From positions 2,192,501 to 2,256,500 of the forward strand of contig JAMJFZ010002500.1 in the NCBI GenBank assembly GCA_026225945.1: a stretch of DNA of 64,000 nt, read 5' to 3'. Under the pieces are notes generated by a model. That model was not told where the DNA came from. It saw only the letters and a program-made list of their open reading frames with translations, and searched no databases. Positions 1 through 11,968 of the stretch are shown here, piece after piece. Made by a program: the position numbers and the translations under genes. Every line of letters starts with the position of its first letter. Position 1 is the stretch's first letter. The DNA is from Cricetomys ansorgei (taxonomy: Eukaryota; Chordata; Mammalia; Rodentia; Nesomyidae).

Positions 1-117
1 GCAAGAGTTAGCAGAGCCCCTTATGTTTTAGATTTAATCCTTATTTTTATCAAATTAATATATTACTTGGAATTAAAATGTAAGCAGTACTACAAGCATG
101 GGAAGAGTAGCTCCTTG

Positions 118-180
118 GGTATAGGGTTGTTGCTAAGTGGTAGAGTGCTGACTGAGCATGCTCATTGTCCTCAGTGTAAC
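118..180 (+). repeat. ID/B4-like tRNA-derived SINE fragment
   Basis: A short stretch resembling the tRNA-derived head of rodent ID/B4 elements (a 'gctaagtggtagagtgctgac' type A-box region) is followed by an A-rich tail with CAAAA runs near 190-230. It is diverged, so the family is uncertain. Confidence 0.4.
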
Positions 181-375
181 CCCCTCATACTGGCAAAAAA
201 TACGAAACAACAAAACAAAACAAAACCACCACCACCAACAAAAACCTCTTACCACATATATACTTCAGATCCCACTCACCAGCAGCAGCGTCTTTTGGTT
301 TGGGCTTTGCATTTTGAGATACCTCTCTTTGAAGCTTTGCTGGCATAGAACTTGCTACTTGTAGGCAAACTTGAG

Positions 376-440
376 GCAATTTTCTTATCCCTACTCCTCA
401 AGTGCTAGGACTTCAGACGTGTGCCACTGTGCCTGGCCAT
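376..440 (-). repeat. Truncated B1-like SINE
   Basis: The plus strand reads 'ctcaagtgctaggacttcag' followed by 'gtgtgccactgtgcctggcc', the antisense left end of a diverged B1/proto-B1. No right part is visible. Confidence 0.5.
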
Positions 441-780
441 GTTCAGCCTTCCCTAATGATAACACAATTAACTTCGCAGGTTTAACTATGCCATTATCTG
501 TCTTCAGATAATGTAGTTGAAGCTGAAAATTTAGTTTTTCATGCCTCTCTATTCGTATGCTTTTGAGAGCCCCATATCTCATAAGTACAGATGATTCTAG
601 TATTCCAGTACAACCATTTCATAATTTCTGGTTAAATCCATGGACACTTAGTATTTTGTTTTACTGAACATGCAAGCAGAACTCACAGTTAACAGAGAAA
701 GGGAGAGGACAATTAGCTAATGTAAAAAGTGGCAGGCATGATGTCACCACAAATCCCCTGGGTATTGAAAGGCTAAGTGG

Positions 781-926
781 ATTTTTTTTTTTTTTTTGGT
801 TTTTTGAGACAGGATTTCTCCATAGTAACTCTGGCTGTCCTGGAGCTCACTCTCAAACTCAAAGAGATCTGCCTGCCTCTGCCACTTGAGTGCTGAGATT
901 AAAGGCATGTGCCACCACCGCCCAGC
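781..926 (-). repeat. B1 SINE
   Basis: A full-length-looking B1 in antisense. It has a poly-T start (the A-tail), then 'tttttgagacaggatttctc', 'ctggctgtcctggagctcac', and at the far end 'gtgccaccaccgcccagc'. Confidence 0.9.
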
Positions 927-959
927 AGGCTAGAGGATATTATGAATAAATTTATGTCC

Positions 960-1250
960 AATAATTTGACCTTGATGAGATTTTTAAAATGCCATAACCA
1001 CAACCAAACAAAATGTGGACATATCCCATATTCACAGCAAAGACGATGCAGTGTTGTCTGTAAGTCACTTCCCAACTTGATCTAAACATTCAACTCAATC
1101 AAAATTCCATTGTATGACTTCATGAATACACAAAGATTGATTTTAAATGTTATACGGAGTAGTGAAAGACCTAGAAAAATTCATGGAATCTTGAAGGGTA
1201 AGAAGTTTGGAGGACTGATGCTACCCAGCTTCAAGACTAACAGTGGGGCT
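960..1250 (+). repeat. L1 ORF2 fragment (degenerate LINE-1)
   Basis: The text around 1095-1235 ('caactcaatcaaaattccat', 'gaccta gaaaaattcatgg', 'gaggactgatgctacccagc') matches the 3' part of rodent L1 ORF2 in sense orientation. It is too damaged to code. Confidence 0.7.
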
Positions 1251-1290
1251 GCAGAAGCCAAGACAGTGACTGTGCTGAAAGAATGTGCAA

Positions 1291-1494
1291 AGAGAGGGCT
1301 GGAGAGAGTCACGAGTGCTCACTGCTCTTGCAGAGGACCCAGGCTGGGTGCCCAGCACCCCGATGGACAGCTCAAGTCCACCTGTAACTCCAGTTTCATA
1401 GTATCTGATGCTCTCTTCTGGCCTCCAGGCTCCTGCACACACGAGGTGCACATAAACTCACACAGGCTCACAGAAGTATGATATAAATGTTATG

Positions 1495-1533
<39 letters not shown>
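1291..1533 (+). repeat. B2-family SINE with (TG)n tail
   Basis: It begins 'agggctggagagagtcacgag' and continues through 'gctcttgcagaggacccagg' and 'tctgatgctctcttctggcc', the B2/B3 consensus order. It ends in a pure TG run at about 1498-1533. The open frame across it is a by-product of the SINE, not a gene. Confidence 0.85.
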
Positions 1534-1534
<1 letters not shown>

Positions 1535-1624
1535 AATCAATGAGTCAGAGCAGAAAACCCACATAAGCAGGGTTAACTGATCTTTAACAAAGGAGGAAAA
1601 GTAATACAATTGCTAACAGGTACT

Positions 1625-2310
1625 TTTTTTCTCCCTTTTATTAAAAATTAACATTTTTGACATTTAATATACCCTGATTACTGTTTCCCCTCCATCTATG
1701 TCTCCCAGTTCCTTCCCACCTCCCCTCCAACCCAGATCCACTCCCTTTCTGTCTCTCATTAGAAAACAAATAAACTTCTAAGGGACAATAGTATATAAAA
1801 TATAATACGATGAAACAAAACCCAAAACATCAGAATTGGGCAAAACAAACAATGGAAGGAAAAGAGCCCAAGGGAAAGCACAGCAGTCAGAAACCCACTT
1901 GTTCATACACTCTGGAATCCCATGAAAATACTGAACTGGAAGCTATAATATATGCGCAGGGACCTGGTATAGACCCTTGTGGGCCCAGTGCGTGCTGCTT
2001 CAATCTCTGTGAGCTCATTTGAGTTCCGCCGTGTTCTCTTGGTGCCCTCCTCCCCGCTCTGGCTCTTATACTCTTCTCTGTTTCCTTTCCTGTGGCCTTG
2101 CGGAGCTTGAAGGAGAGAGATTTGACAGAGACATCAGGTACAGTGCTGAGTGTTCTAGCTCCTCTCTCTCTGTTTAGTGTCTGACTGCGGGTCTCTGAAT
2201 TTGCTCTCATCTTCTGCCGAAGGAAGCCTCTCTGATGATGGCGAAAGATACTCTTTTTAACAAATGGCCCCAGGCAGCTGGAAACCATCACAATGCAAAT
2301 CCAAGAGGAG
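1625..2310 (-). repeat. L1 3' UTR, antisense (old Lx-type)
   Basis: The order of landmarks is that of a rodent L1 3' UTR read backwards: 'ctcccagttccttcccacct', 'tatatgcgcagggacctgg', 'caatctctgtgagctcattt', 'ggaagcctctctgatgatgg'. Short open frames here are not supported as genes. Confidence 0.75.
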
Positions 2311-2639
2311 GGTTAGGAGGTAAGGACTCCTTGGATAGCAGTGATTCTTGCCGGTTCTGACAACCTGAGTGTAATTCCGGAACCCACATGGTAGGAGGAA
2401 AGAGCTGACTCGCGCATGGAGCCTGTGGCGTGTGTGCGAGCGCTTTCAGTGCCCCCTGTCACGCTCACGCTCTCCTTCTCTCCCCCTCACTCTTGCTTTC
2501 GCTAAATAATTCAATAAATGAGTAACTTAATTTAATGGAAAACCTTTCAAAAAATCTTAGAGTAGGTGAGACTCTAGACAACCTGTACATACAGTGAGGG
2601 CCTTAACTGGAATTCCACAGACCACCATGTCTGAAAGAA

Positions 2640-3460
2640 TTGACTCATTCATTACATTTTTCTGCTGTGCCGAAGACTGTTGTAAGAGAATGAATAGAAA
2701 ATATGTGTCAACGACATGTCTGATGCATTATCCACATAAAACTATGTAAAGAACTCATTTCAGCAGTAAGAACACCAAGAAGTCTATTAAGAAACGGGCC
2801 AAACATCTTAACAGACGCCTTAGCAAAGGCAGTAGACAAATGTCAGACAATTGTGTGAAACGATGCTTTGTCTCATGTGCCAGCTACAAAGAGCATAGAG
2901 CATATGTAAGGCAGTCGTACCTCCACAGCCTCTGGCCACAATCCAGACAGTGGCTGTATGAGCAAGAACATGGGCCAACAGGAATACTAGCTCTCTGGAA
3001 TGAGCTAATGGAAATGCAAAATGGTAGAGTGTTGGTGGATTCTTATAATGCCACTTCAACTTTGACTATACAATCACACACCTTAGTAATACACAGGAGG
3101 ACTAAAAACTTACTCACGAGAAACCTGTGCATGGATATTTACAGTAGTATTATTGGTGGCTGTCTAAACTGGAAAGTAACCAAAATGTTATTCAGTAGGA
3201 AAATGGATTTTAAAAGACTGTTGTATCTAGAGAACAGAATATTATTCCACACCAAAAGTAAATGGTGTATCAGCTGTGGAAACAAAACAAAGCCCAAAGG
3301 AAACTTAAATACTTATTACATAGTGATATATAGCGATCTGAAAAGGCTGAGTAGTGTATGATTCTATATATATGACTTCCAACAAAGACAAAAAAAAATC
3401 CCATGGAGGTGGTAAAAAGACGGGGTAGAGTGGGGTGGTTGCCAGTGGCTGGGGGTAGAT
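2640..3460 (+). repeat. L1 ORF2 3' end fragment
   Basis: Phrases such as 'gaaacgggccaaacatctta', 'acagtagtattattggtggc' and 'gaacagaatattattccaca' follow the terminal part of rodent L1 ORF2 in sense orientation. The 173-residue open frame at 2840-3361 is part of this relic and is not an independent gene. Confidence 0.7.
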
Positions 3461-3829
3461 AAGCATGATCAGGCAGAGATTGGTGTAGGTTTAAGGTCAG
3501 TGAAACTGCTCTGCACTGGTGGGTGCCAATCATACATTCCCCCATACATAGAGACAAGTTTGACTCCAGGACCACAGCCTGATAGGAACTGTAGACTTTG
3601 GACAATAAACTTGCATCAGGGTATGTTTCTCAGTCTAGCAGGTGCTCCAATCAGGAATGCTGGTGATAGTGGGGCTGTGTATAAGGCGGAAGGGGAACAT
3701 GCATTGTACGTAGCTCCAGCTCTGTGCTGCTGTGAACTTAAAACTGCTTTAAAAAGTAAAGTCTACTAAAGAAATCTAAAAAGCAAAACAAGGCAACGTG
3801 CCTCTGTTGTCCCCTTATCCAGCTATCCC

Positions 3830-3915
3830 ATATTTTATTTGTTTGGAAGGACTGGAGATTGTCCCCAGGGCGCTGCACTGCTGGGCAGGAGCCCTTCTGC
3901 TGAGCTATAATATAC
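3830..3915 (-). repeat. ID/B4-like SINE, antisense
   Basis: The plus strand reads 'ggagattgtccccagggcgc' and later 'ctgctgagctataatatacc', a diverged antisense tRNA-derived SINE head. Confidence 0.45.
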
Positions 3916-6540
3916 CTCTGACCATATCTGACTCTAGACAATATTCTTCCCCCTCCCCCGGTTTCTCTGCCCACTCCCACTCTTGTGTGAATACGTGTTA
4001 GGTGCTCATCTCTAACGCTGGCAGGCAGTCTATATGTCTTATCTTTTCTTTTCTCCATCTCACTGTCTTCTGCTTACGCTTCAGCAGTTATTCAACTGTA
4101 TTCTTTACCACTCCATTAACTTTAAAAACTTTTCTGCTATCACATTCACAAAGTATTTCTGAAACATTTTGTTAATTCTATTGTATCCTTGTCAGAATTT
4201 CTGTTTAGACTGCCTGTGTTTCTCTTTGTGGTTTTCTTTTAATACCTTTTCTGTTTCCCACTGCTGTAATAAAATTCCCTATTGAAATCAATTTAGGAAA
4301 CAAAGGGTTAATGTGGGCTCACAGTTTGAAGTTACAGGCCATTGTGTCAGGAAAGTCACAGTGGCAGGAGGTCCAGGCAGGTGGTCACATTGAATCCACA
4401 TTCCAGCAGAGAGAAATAAATGCTTGTGCTTACCTCTTTTTCTCTATTTCATACAGACTAGAATCCCAGCCCAGGGAATGGTGTCACCCACAGAGGGCAG
4501 ATCTTCCCACTGCAGTTAACTTAAAATAATCACCCACCGGAATGCCTAGAGGCCCATAGCCATGCTGGTTCTAGATCTCATCAAGTTGAAAACTGAGTTT
4601 AACCCTCAGAGTACTTTCTGGTCTTACATATCTTACTTACTCATTAAGTACACATATGTTAGGCATATTTCTGTATACTATGCACCATAGTAAGTGAAGT
4701 AGGTTCATTCAGCAAAGAGGACATTGCCTTTCTCACAGGGCTTAGATCTTAGCAATTAAAGTCAGAACCCAGAAGGAGATGGGATGGTATTTCAGATGGT
4801 TGTTGGTGCCACATGAGGGAGAGGTAATGCAGGGAAGGGTACAGAGTGCGCTGGACAGGGATGCCTCGCCAGTCAGATCCTGTTTGAGGTTGCATCTGTG
4901 CGCATATGGGGATGAGTGTTTCAGTGAGCGATAAGAGAGGTCCAGCATTGCCTGGCTGATGATGTGATCATGGGGCATGGTTAGATGTTCTTCGTGTGCC
5001 CTGCCTTCTGGAGCATGCTTCTGTTAGAACTGTTCTCATAACTTGTTGTTGTGTATTTTAAATTGCACCCCATTTCCATAACTTCAAGTAGGTATACTCA
5101 ACACCTAGAACCTTCTCGTTGAATTTTACATTCTCACATCCTATCCATCACAGTAAGCATTTATATCATCATCTTTGATGCATTAAATTAGAAATAAGAT
5201 GCTTACGTCAACAGCTCCAAATTTGGGGTTAGGAGTCTGAATTAGGATGGAGGATTTTATATGTATTTTTGCTTGCCCTCTGAGATCAGTGACTCTTTTG
5301 CTTCATTTTGATTTTTGGTTTTGTTTTGGTTGGGTTCTGGTTTTTGGACATGTGCTCTCGTTCAGCATAGACGTTAGGGTCAAAATTGTGTAGACCATAG
5401 TGGCCTCATCCTCACTTATACCTTCTGTGCACTGTGACGATGTCTGCTAATGATCAGCAATCAAGTGGAACCTTAAGTCTGTTTGCTACACAAGTACCAA
5501 CAAGCCAGTCATCGTTGCTACTTTTTGCAATCTCTTGGTTATTTCTCTCTTTGAGTCACAGTAACGTTGGGGTGAACCAACAGGAAGTGTCTACAAGAAT
5601 ATTTTTCTGTGGCTATGAAAGGAAGACCATCTCAGCTAATTTCACTAGATCCAACCAGCTATGGACCTGGGAGTCTTTGTGGTACCTTGGACAAAGAGCA
5701 GTGTTCACCAGAAATACTGTAAAACTGAGTCATCTGCCAGACGGAGGCAGGCACATACATGCTGGGCTCACAGAGTCAGCAGCAAAGCAGAGCGTTGGAG
5801 GAGGGAGATTTTATGGTTTGTCCACAGAAGGAGAAGACTGAGGGGTCCACATGCTGCTTATCCTCTGAGGATTAGAACCTGAGTAAAGGATGTCAGCTCT
5901 GAAAGTAGACATTTCCTTTCCTTTACTGTTACTTCAGCTCTGTACCCTCGAGTCTGTTGATTAGATTCATTTCTCTGGAGCTTCAGTCGGTCTTAAAGAT
6001 TTCCTGCCAGCCTTTTTAGTAGACTGACATTTTCTATAGTTCCTCAAGGTACGTTCTAGGGCAGTAGCCCAGTAGCTTAGTGACTTAAGCCCTCATATAG
6101 AACTGGGAGTCTCTCAGTAATGAATGTCTTTTCTCCAAAGTTCAAGACTCAACGGGTCTGCCCCCAAACACTCTGTTTTAGCCCAAGAGGGATGGACCTT
6201 GTGATTTCAAGGATAGTACCATTTCTTCATCAGTATCAGCCAGTGATTTCATTTCCGATCACAAGCTTGCCCCTCCATTTTTCTTCATATACTCCTTCCT
6301 CTGTCTTTTCAAAACACAGTTTTAGAAAAGTACCCATCCATCTTCTTTCTCAGTTTCTAACACAAGTCATCACCTCCCATCCCAGGTTAAATTGTTACTT
6401 GTCATAAAATACCATTACTCTGAATCCTGTCTATTACTTTTGATATTCATAGCTGACTTTGACTGGATGATTACACTTACATAGTTCTGGTACGAGCTCT
6501 TGATTCCATTGCATGGCATTGTAACAGTAGTCATTTAATG
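3916..6540. other. Intergenic sequence, no gene recognised
   Basis: No exon, RNA gene or clear recent repeat was recognised. Open frames here, such as 5434-5841, have no family resemblance, lie in ordinary AT-rich DNA, and are not supported as genes. Confidence 0.6.
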
Positions 6541-6544
6541 GAGG

Positions 6545-6690
6545 TGATCAGCTTTCCCCCATTTTACAGTTAAAGAATTGGATACTTTAGAAGGTTGTAA
6601 TTTACCAGATGTCACACAGCTAGTAAATGGCGGAGCCAGGATTTGAGTCTGTGTCTGTCGAGCTATATAACTGTCAGCTTTAGGCAACAG
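6545..6690 (+). repeat. MIR (ancient mammalian SINE)
   Basis: The stretch 'cccattttacagttaaagaa' ... 'gatgtcacacagctagtaaa' 'tggcggagccaggatttgag' is the conserved MIR core followed by its 3' half. MIR predates the placental radiation, so this DNA is old unique sequence rather than a recent insertion. Confidence 0.8.
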
Positions 6691-6699
6691 GTTAACACA

Positions 6700-9240
6700 G
6701 TTGGAAGTTCTTGAAGAATTCAGAAATCTTGGCATAAAAAATGTAGGACTGAAAAATCAGTCCCTTACAGCAGATGTCACATGCAGGAAGTGGAGAGTGG
6801 GTTTCATTTGTTTCAGAAAGTGTGCTCCAGAGGAATCATCCTGAGGCTCGCTCACAGGAGCAGTTTTCCTTTTGTTCTTCTACACTGCAATTCGCCCCCT
6901 TCTAGATTGTTCTCGTCAGCACGAAACAAGCCTCATTTCTTCCTTGTTGGAAAAGCAAGCAAGCACAAACCACTTTCTCCACGTCCTACTTTTCCCATCT
7001 CCTATCACATTTCCCTGGCCCTTGTACAGCAAGAGTTGGCTTTTCCGTCCGTCCTCCCTTTGCTGTCCCTCGGCTTGTCACCAGTAACCTCACATTGCTA
7101 ATTCCTTGGCACATCTGTAGTCCCTGCCTTACCTAACATTATAATTAAACAAAGAAAAAGACAAAGTTGTTTTCTTTTTGTTTTACTTTAAGAATGATCT
7201 CTTCTTAGCTTCTGGAATGCTACATGTTCTCCTAGGCTACCTCCCTCAGTAGCCACTTCCTGAAAGGACTGCTAGGTGTGTGGCTGGCAGTAACCAAAGA
7301 GTTAGCTTTGACAACGATGACCACGACTACTACTAATCTCCCTCTCCCTTCCTCCTTCTTCTCCCCCCTTTCTCTTTGCATTTCTTCTGGTGAATTCCCT
7401 CATTCTTAGTGTACCCAGATCTTGGCCACACCAGTAGAGAGATACGGGCCAAAGCAGGACTACATCCTACATCCCAATAGGTCACAATTCTCTGCTTGGT
7501 GATAGCCACATTTTGATGATTTTTCTGGTAACACTAACTTGAAGATATAATGCCTAGGCCAAAGGTGACACTAAACTGAGCACACCTGCATCTCACAGCC
7601 AGGGAAAACTATGTAGTCTGAGCAGGGTGTGTGTCCCTTGCCCACTTCAAGGCTGGCAACAGTCTAGCCAAACTTGAGTCTGCACCACTGGCACACAGGC
7701 AGCTGTTTAATGCCAGTGAATGGGGTGGTAGGGGGGAGGGGGAGGGCTTCACCTGGGTCTAAAAGCTTCTACTTTCTCTTTGTAGCAAGTTACCACTACA
7801 GAAAGCAGAATTCTGGCTAGTTTTTGTGCCCTGTTGCCTGTGGGTGGAGTCCTCTCTGCCAGTTCTTCTGCCCCACCCAGATCTAAGGAGGAGGGCTACA
7901 GGAAATCAGCAGTGTCGCTAGCTAGCTCTGTTCCAGTTGCTCAGTCTTGTCTGGGGCGGAAGTTATAGAATTCTCCCAGGTACTGTGCTTCTCTGTGATG
8001 GCCTAGTACTGAGTTTAAAAGACTAAAGCCTGGAGTTAGTTTTTTGTCCCTCTCCCCACATTTGGTGGACTTGGAGGGGTGCCAACATGGACAAATCTTT
8101 CTTTCCTGTCTCTCCAGTGCCCTTTCTTATTATCAAATGAAATCTAGACACAGTGGTCTCTCTATTGGCTTTGTTAGGTATTAGGAAGATAGTTCAGGCT
8201 ATGAACAGCTGATCAAAATTTGTGTGCCTGTGGGAAGATAGTTACTACAGGACCTTATTTAGCTGCCAACTTGTTCTGCAGTCTATCAGCTAGACTTCTT
8301 AGTCAAGCCAAACACACCCTGAATACAGCCCACAAGTGGGGATGTCTAGACTGTGATTTTAGTTCATAGCCTACCCTACTTACTCAACACATGCTTGCTG
8401 AATACTTATTGTGTCCTAGGTGCTATTTAGGAGCTAGGGATACAGAAATGAACAACGGAGGCCTTGCCCACAAGCCGCTTTCATTCCAGTGCAGAATGTG
8501 AACCATAACATAAAGAAAACATATTGGATTGCTGGGTAGACAAGTAGGGAAGAACAGGAAAGCTTGTGATAACAGAGAGGAACAGGGCCAGGTCCGATTT
8601 TACAAAATACACCCAGGGAAGGTTGAGCAGACATTTACAGAGGGTGGGTTTCTGCTATGTAGTCACCCTGTGAGAGAGATAAATAGTTTTAGCAAGGGAA
8701 AAACATGGCAATTATTATATTATTATGAATTACAAGAGACAAGTATAGATATTTAAGGAATGGATATCTTCAAGTCATAGCCAGTAACACTAGTATTTTT
8801 TTTTATTATTATTTGAAGGTTTTATTGTACATTCTCTGAGTAATACAAAGGCTGTTGACAAAACAAAGAGCAGAGGACTTGGATTCAGAGGACTTCAGGT
8901 CAAGTCATCTAGCGTCCTTTACAAGCAGCGAGGCATCAGGTATGTCATTCGGCCTTGAATATCAAATTTAGCCTACAGTTGCTGTGTAGCTGATGTTTTC
9001 CAAGAACGCCATGTGGGGTACTTGCATGTGGTGGTGAGAGTTCCCCTAATTCAGAGATAAGCGGGTCCCAGCACGTATTTTCTTTTCTTTCCATCTTCTA
9101 GGCTCCCTGTGAAAGCATTTTGAGTACGCATTCTGTTCTGTACTTTCAAAATACAGCTGCAATGATTCCTGGCCAGTCAGCCCTGAGTGTATTTCCTTTG
9201 CATGGAATCTACCCCCTAACCTATCTCACTGGCTGCTTTC
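6700..9240. other. Intergenic sequence with one possible old repeat
   Basis: No gene was recognised. Around 8375-8500 the text 'gcttgctgaatacttattgtg', 'ggtgctatttaggagctagg' and 'gatacagaaatgaacaacgg' resembles an ancient L2-type mammalian repeat, at low confidence. A poly-pyrimidine patch lies at 7340-7370. Confidence 0.5.
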
Positions 9241-9242
9241 TT

Positions 9243-9322
9243 TGTGGTGCTTGCAGTTGAACTCGGGGCCTCCTGCATAGTGGCCAAGTGTTCTACCACT
9301 GACCTTCGTCTTGGTCCCAACA
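9243..9322 (-). repeat. ID/B4-like SINE, antisense
   Basis: The plus strand reads 'gcttgcagttgaactcgggg' and 'agtgttctaccactgacctt', an antisense tRNA-type B box and A box in the spacing of ID/B4 SINEs. Confidence 0.55.
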
Positions 9323-10505
9323 AATACAACAGATCTTTTCAAGTAGACTTACTATGTAGCACAATGCAAATTTTATGTAAATAAGAGAAACGACCTTCAG
9401 AGAAATCGGTGTTTTAATTTTCATATGCAGTGTGATTAAATGTGATTATGTTTTTATTGAAGAGGGGTATAGGGAGATGGAAGTTTCACATAGACCAGTG
9501 GGAAGCGTGCTGAGGTGATTAGTATACTGCACGTACTAAGCCAAAGGGGATTTTCTTCCTGCCTATTATCAAAAGGGCTCGAACAATTGCAGATTTACCA
9601 CTGTGACTAATTTAGGTGTATTTCTTATGTTGGAAATGTTGCTGATGGTAGCTTTGGGCTTTGTGTATGAGCACTGCCCATGTAAGCAGAGCCACTTCGA
9701 TGCATTCCTGACCTGCCCAGTCTTTACCAGGGACAATGATACGGCCACGATAACCATATTCTTTCAAGCTCACTGACATTGACTGCGCTAGTGGGGACCC
9801 TCCAAGTCTTTGCCCCGTTGTTTTCCTCTCATGAACACCCTCTCTTGGTCATATTTCTTCTGCCTTGTTCTCTCCAAATAACTAATTACTAGTAATGTCA
9901 AATATATTCTTAGACATCTTCATCAAGTATTGAAGCACATTGTTTATTCATATTTTGACCACTTTTCACATAGACTCTTTATAATTTTCTTACAGACATG
10001 TGGTTTTCATGCATTCTGAAAACAAGGTGTTTATTAATTATAGACACTCAAGGTGCTATCTTCCCAGTTTGGGCATTTTAAAAATGTTTGCTTTGTTGGT
10101 ATTTCTTATAAAGGAATTTAGAATATGCTCACTCAGTGAAATTTAATATAGTCTTATTTCCCTAAAGTCCTTTATGTACATTGCTTAGGGAACTTTCCTT
10201 TACCTCAATGTAAAGTGAAGAAAAAAACCCAAAATAGCTTACTCAACTGTATTACTATTCCTGTTCAGTTATTTAACCCAGGTGAGGATGCATTTTGTTT
10301 GTGATATGAGCTAAAGATCCAATGTTATCATTTTCCACGGTTTTCTTCTGAATATTTTTCCTTGCTGGACATTCTTTTTCCCTGAGACTCATACACATTG
10401 GTTACATGCCATGTTTCTTTCTATAGGTGGTTCTGATTTTGTACTGACTTTTCTCTATTTATGATCTGATTTTTCTTACTTATTACATCATTATTACATC
10501 TTTTG
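9323..10505. other. Unique AT-rich sequence, nothing recognised
   Basis: No gene, exon or clear repeat was seen. It lies upstream of the pyrin exon at 11678 and could hold that gene's promoter and untranslated first exon, but no convincing interferon-response motif was picked out by eye. Confidence 0.5.
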
Positions 10506-10507
10506 TT

Positions 10508-10660
10508 TTGTTCTGTTTTGAAACAGGGTTTCTCTGTTGTAACTCTGGCTGTCCTAGAACTCACTCTGTAGACCAGGCTGGCCTCGAACTTACAGAGATC
10601 CACCTGGCTCTGCCTCTAGAGTGCCAGGATTAAAGGCATGCACCACCACTGCCCAGCAAT
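10508..10660 (-). repeat. B1 SINE
   Basis: A near-consensus B1 in antisense: 'gaaacagggtttctctgttg', 'tagaccaggctggcctcgaa', then 'aaggcatgcaccaccactgc'. Confidence 0.92.
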
Positions 10661-11216
10661 TACTACATCTTTATAGAAAGTTTTATAGGTAGTAAGCATA
10701 GTGCTTCTTTGTGAATATTTTAACTTATTTTTCATATTTTATCCTTACCTTTTCATGCAGATTTTAGAATCATCCTTAGAAATTCTCTTTGAGGTTTTTA
10801 ATGTAGTTTGGATATTAATTGATAAGGTTGACATCTTCATTTTATTGAATGTTTCCATTTAAAATATCACATGCATACATCGTAAATTAATAGAGAGGCA
10901 AACTATTGAACAGTGGGAAGAATCCTTAAATAGACAACTCCTATACGGGCAAGTGATTTCTGGCAGAGGGAAATGAAGAAGACATGGTCTTCCCAATTTG
11001 ATTATGAGAAGATTCATACCATGTAAACAAAAGGGTCTTCACATCCTTTCATAGCATATAAAAAAGAATCTAGACTAGTCATAGAAATACAAGGTAAGAG
11101 ATGACATTTAAAATCTTTAGAGAACATAGAAGAAAATGTTCTGATTTTGAATTTTTAAAAGATGGGACACCAAAATGTGGCATATGAGTAAATAACCTGG
11201 CAAATTGTAATTGTAT

Positions 11217-11219
<3 letters not shown>

Positions 11220-11267
<48 letters not shown>

Positions 11268-11328
11268 GTGTGTGTGTGTGTGTATATATGTGTGTGTGTG
11301 TGTGTGTGTATATATGTGTGTGTGTGTG

Positions 11329-11366
<38 letters not shown>
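11220..11366 (+). repeat. (TG)n microsatellite with TATATG interruptions
   Basis: About 145 bp of TG repeats broken four times by 'tatatatg'-type units, ending in a CA run that can fold back on the TG. All open frames over it are repeat artefacts. Confidence 0.95.
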
Positions 11367-11368
<2 letters not shown>

Positions 11369-11677
11369 CACACACATATATATACTAACATTTCAAATTG
11401 TATGCCTGAAGTATAAACACTGTATCACATGACATATGCCTCAACTAATCTGCCTTAGAAGGAACAGGAACACAGGCCCATCTTCTATGAATTCCTAAGC
11501 ATCACGCGCCCTTTGAAGTTGTCCTTTTCCAAAACTAGTGACCATCTTGCATAGGGATTCATTTTTCATATTTCAACCAATTCTCTCTTACTGCATGGTA
11601 ACCGTCTTGCCTTGTATATCCTGAAAGTAGACTTGCTTAGAATGGAGTAATCTTACAGTGGAGGCTTTTTCCCCCAG

Positions 11678-11968
11678 GCTGATCCCAAGGCTGTGAGATG
11701 GAGAATAGAAACAAGGAGTACAAGGAGATGCTGCTGCTGAAAGGCCTGGAACAAGTCACGGAGGTGGAACTGCAACGGTTCAAGTTCTTTGTCACAGATG
11801 AGTTTAAAATTGCCAAGAATAAACTCGACACTGCAAACAGAACAGAGTTAGCAGATCAGCTGATTCAAAGTGCAGGCCCAGTATGTGCAGTGATGAAGAC
11901 CATCCGTCTTTTCCGGAAGTTGAATTATATTCATGTTGTAAACAGTCTTGAGGAGGAAAAGAAGAAAG
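11678..11968 (+). CDS. Aim2: Aim2 exon with start codon: pyrin domain
   Basis: The start codon is at 11698 in an exon bounded by a pyrimidine-rich acceptor (ending cccccag at 11677) and a donor at 11969 (AAAG|GTATG). It gives 90 codons plus one base. The product is a complete pyrin domain of the AIM2 subtype: MENRNKEYKEMLLLKGLE at the N-terminus, an ELQRFKFF helix, a central NRTELADQLIQSAG segment, and VMKTIRLFRKLNY near the end. These match the six-helix pyrin fold, which recruits ASC by pyrin-pyrin contacts. No internal lesion is seen, so this part could still be expressed. Bases 11678-11697 are 5' untranslated. The untranslated first exon upstream was not identified. Confidence 0.9.

Noticed and set aside
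2840..3361. 173-residue plus-strand frame
   Set aside because: It overlaps an L1 ORF2 relic and shows L1 nucleotide landmarks.
5434..5841. 135-residue plus-strand frame
   Set aside because: No motif, no splice context and no similarity recognised. This length occurs by chance in a 64-kb window.
11079..11432. His/Thr and Val/Cys repeat proteins
   Set aside because: Products of the TG microsatellite on both strands.
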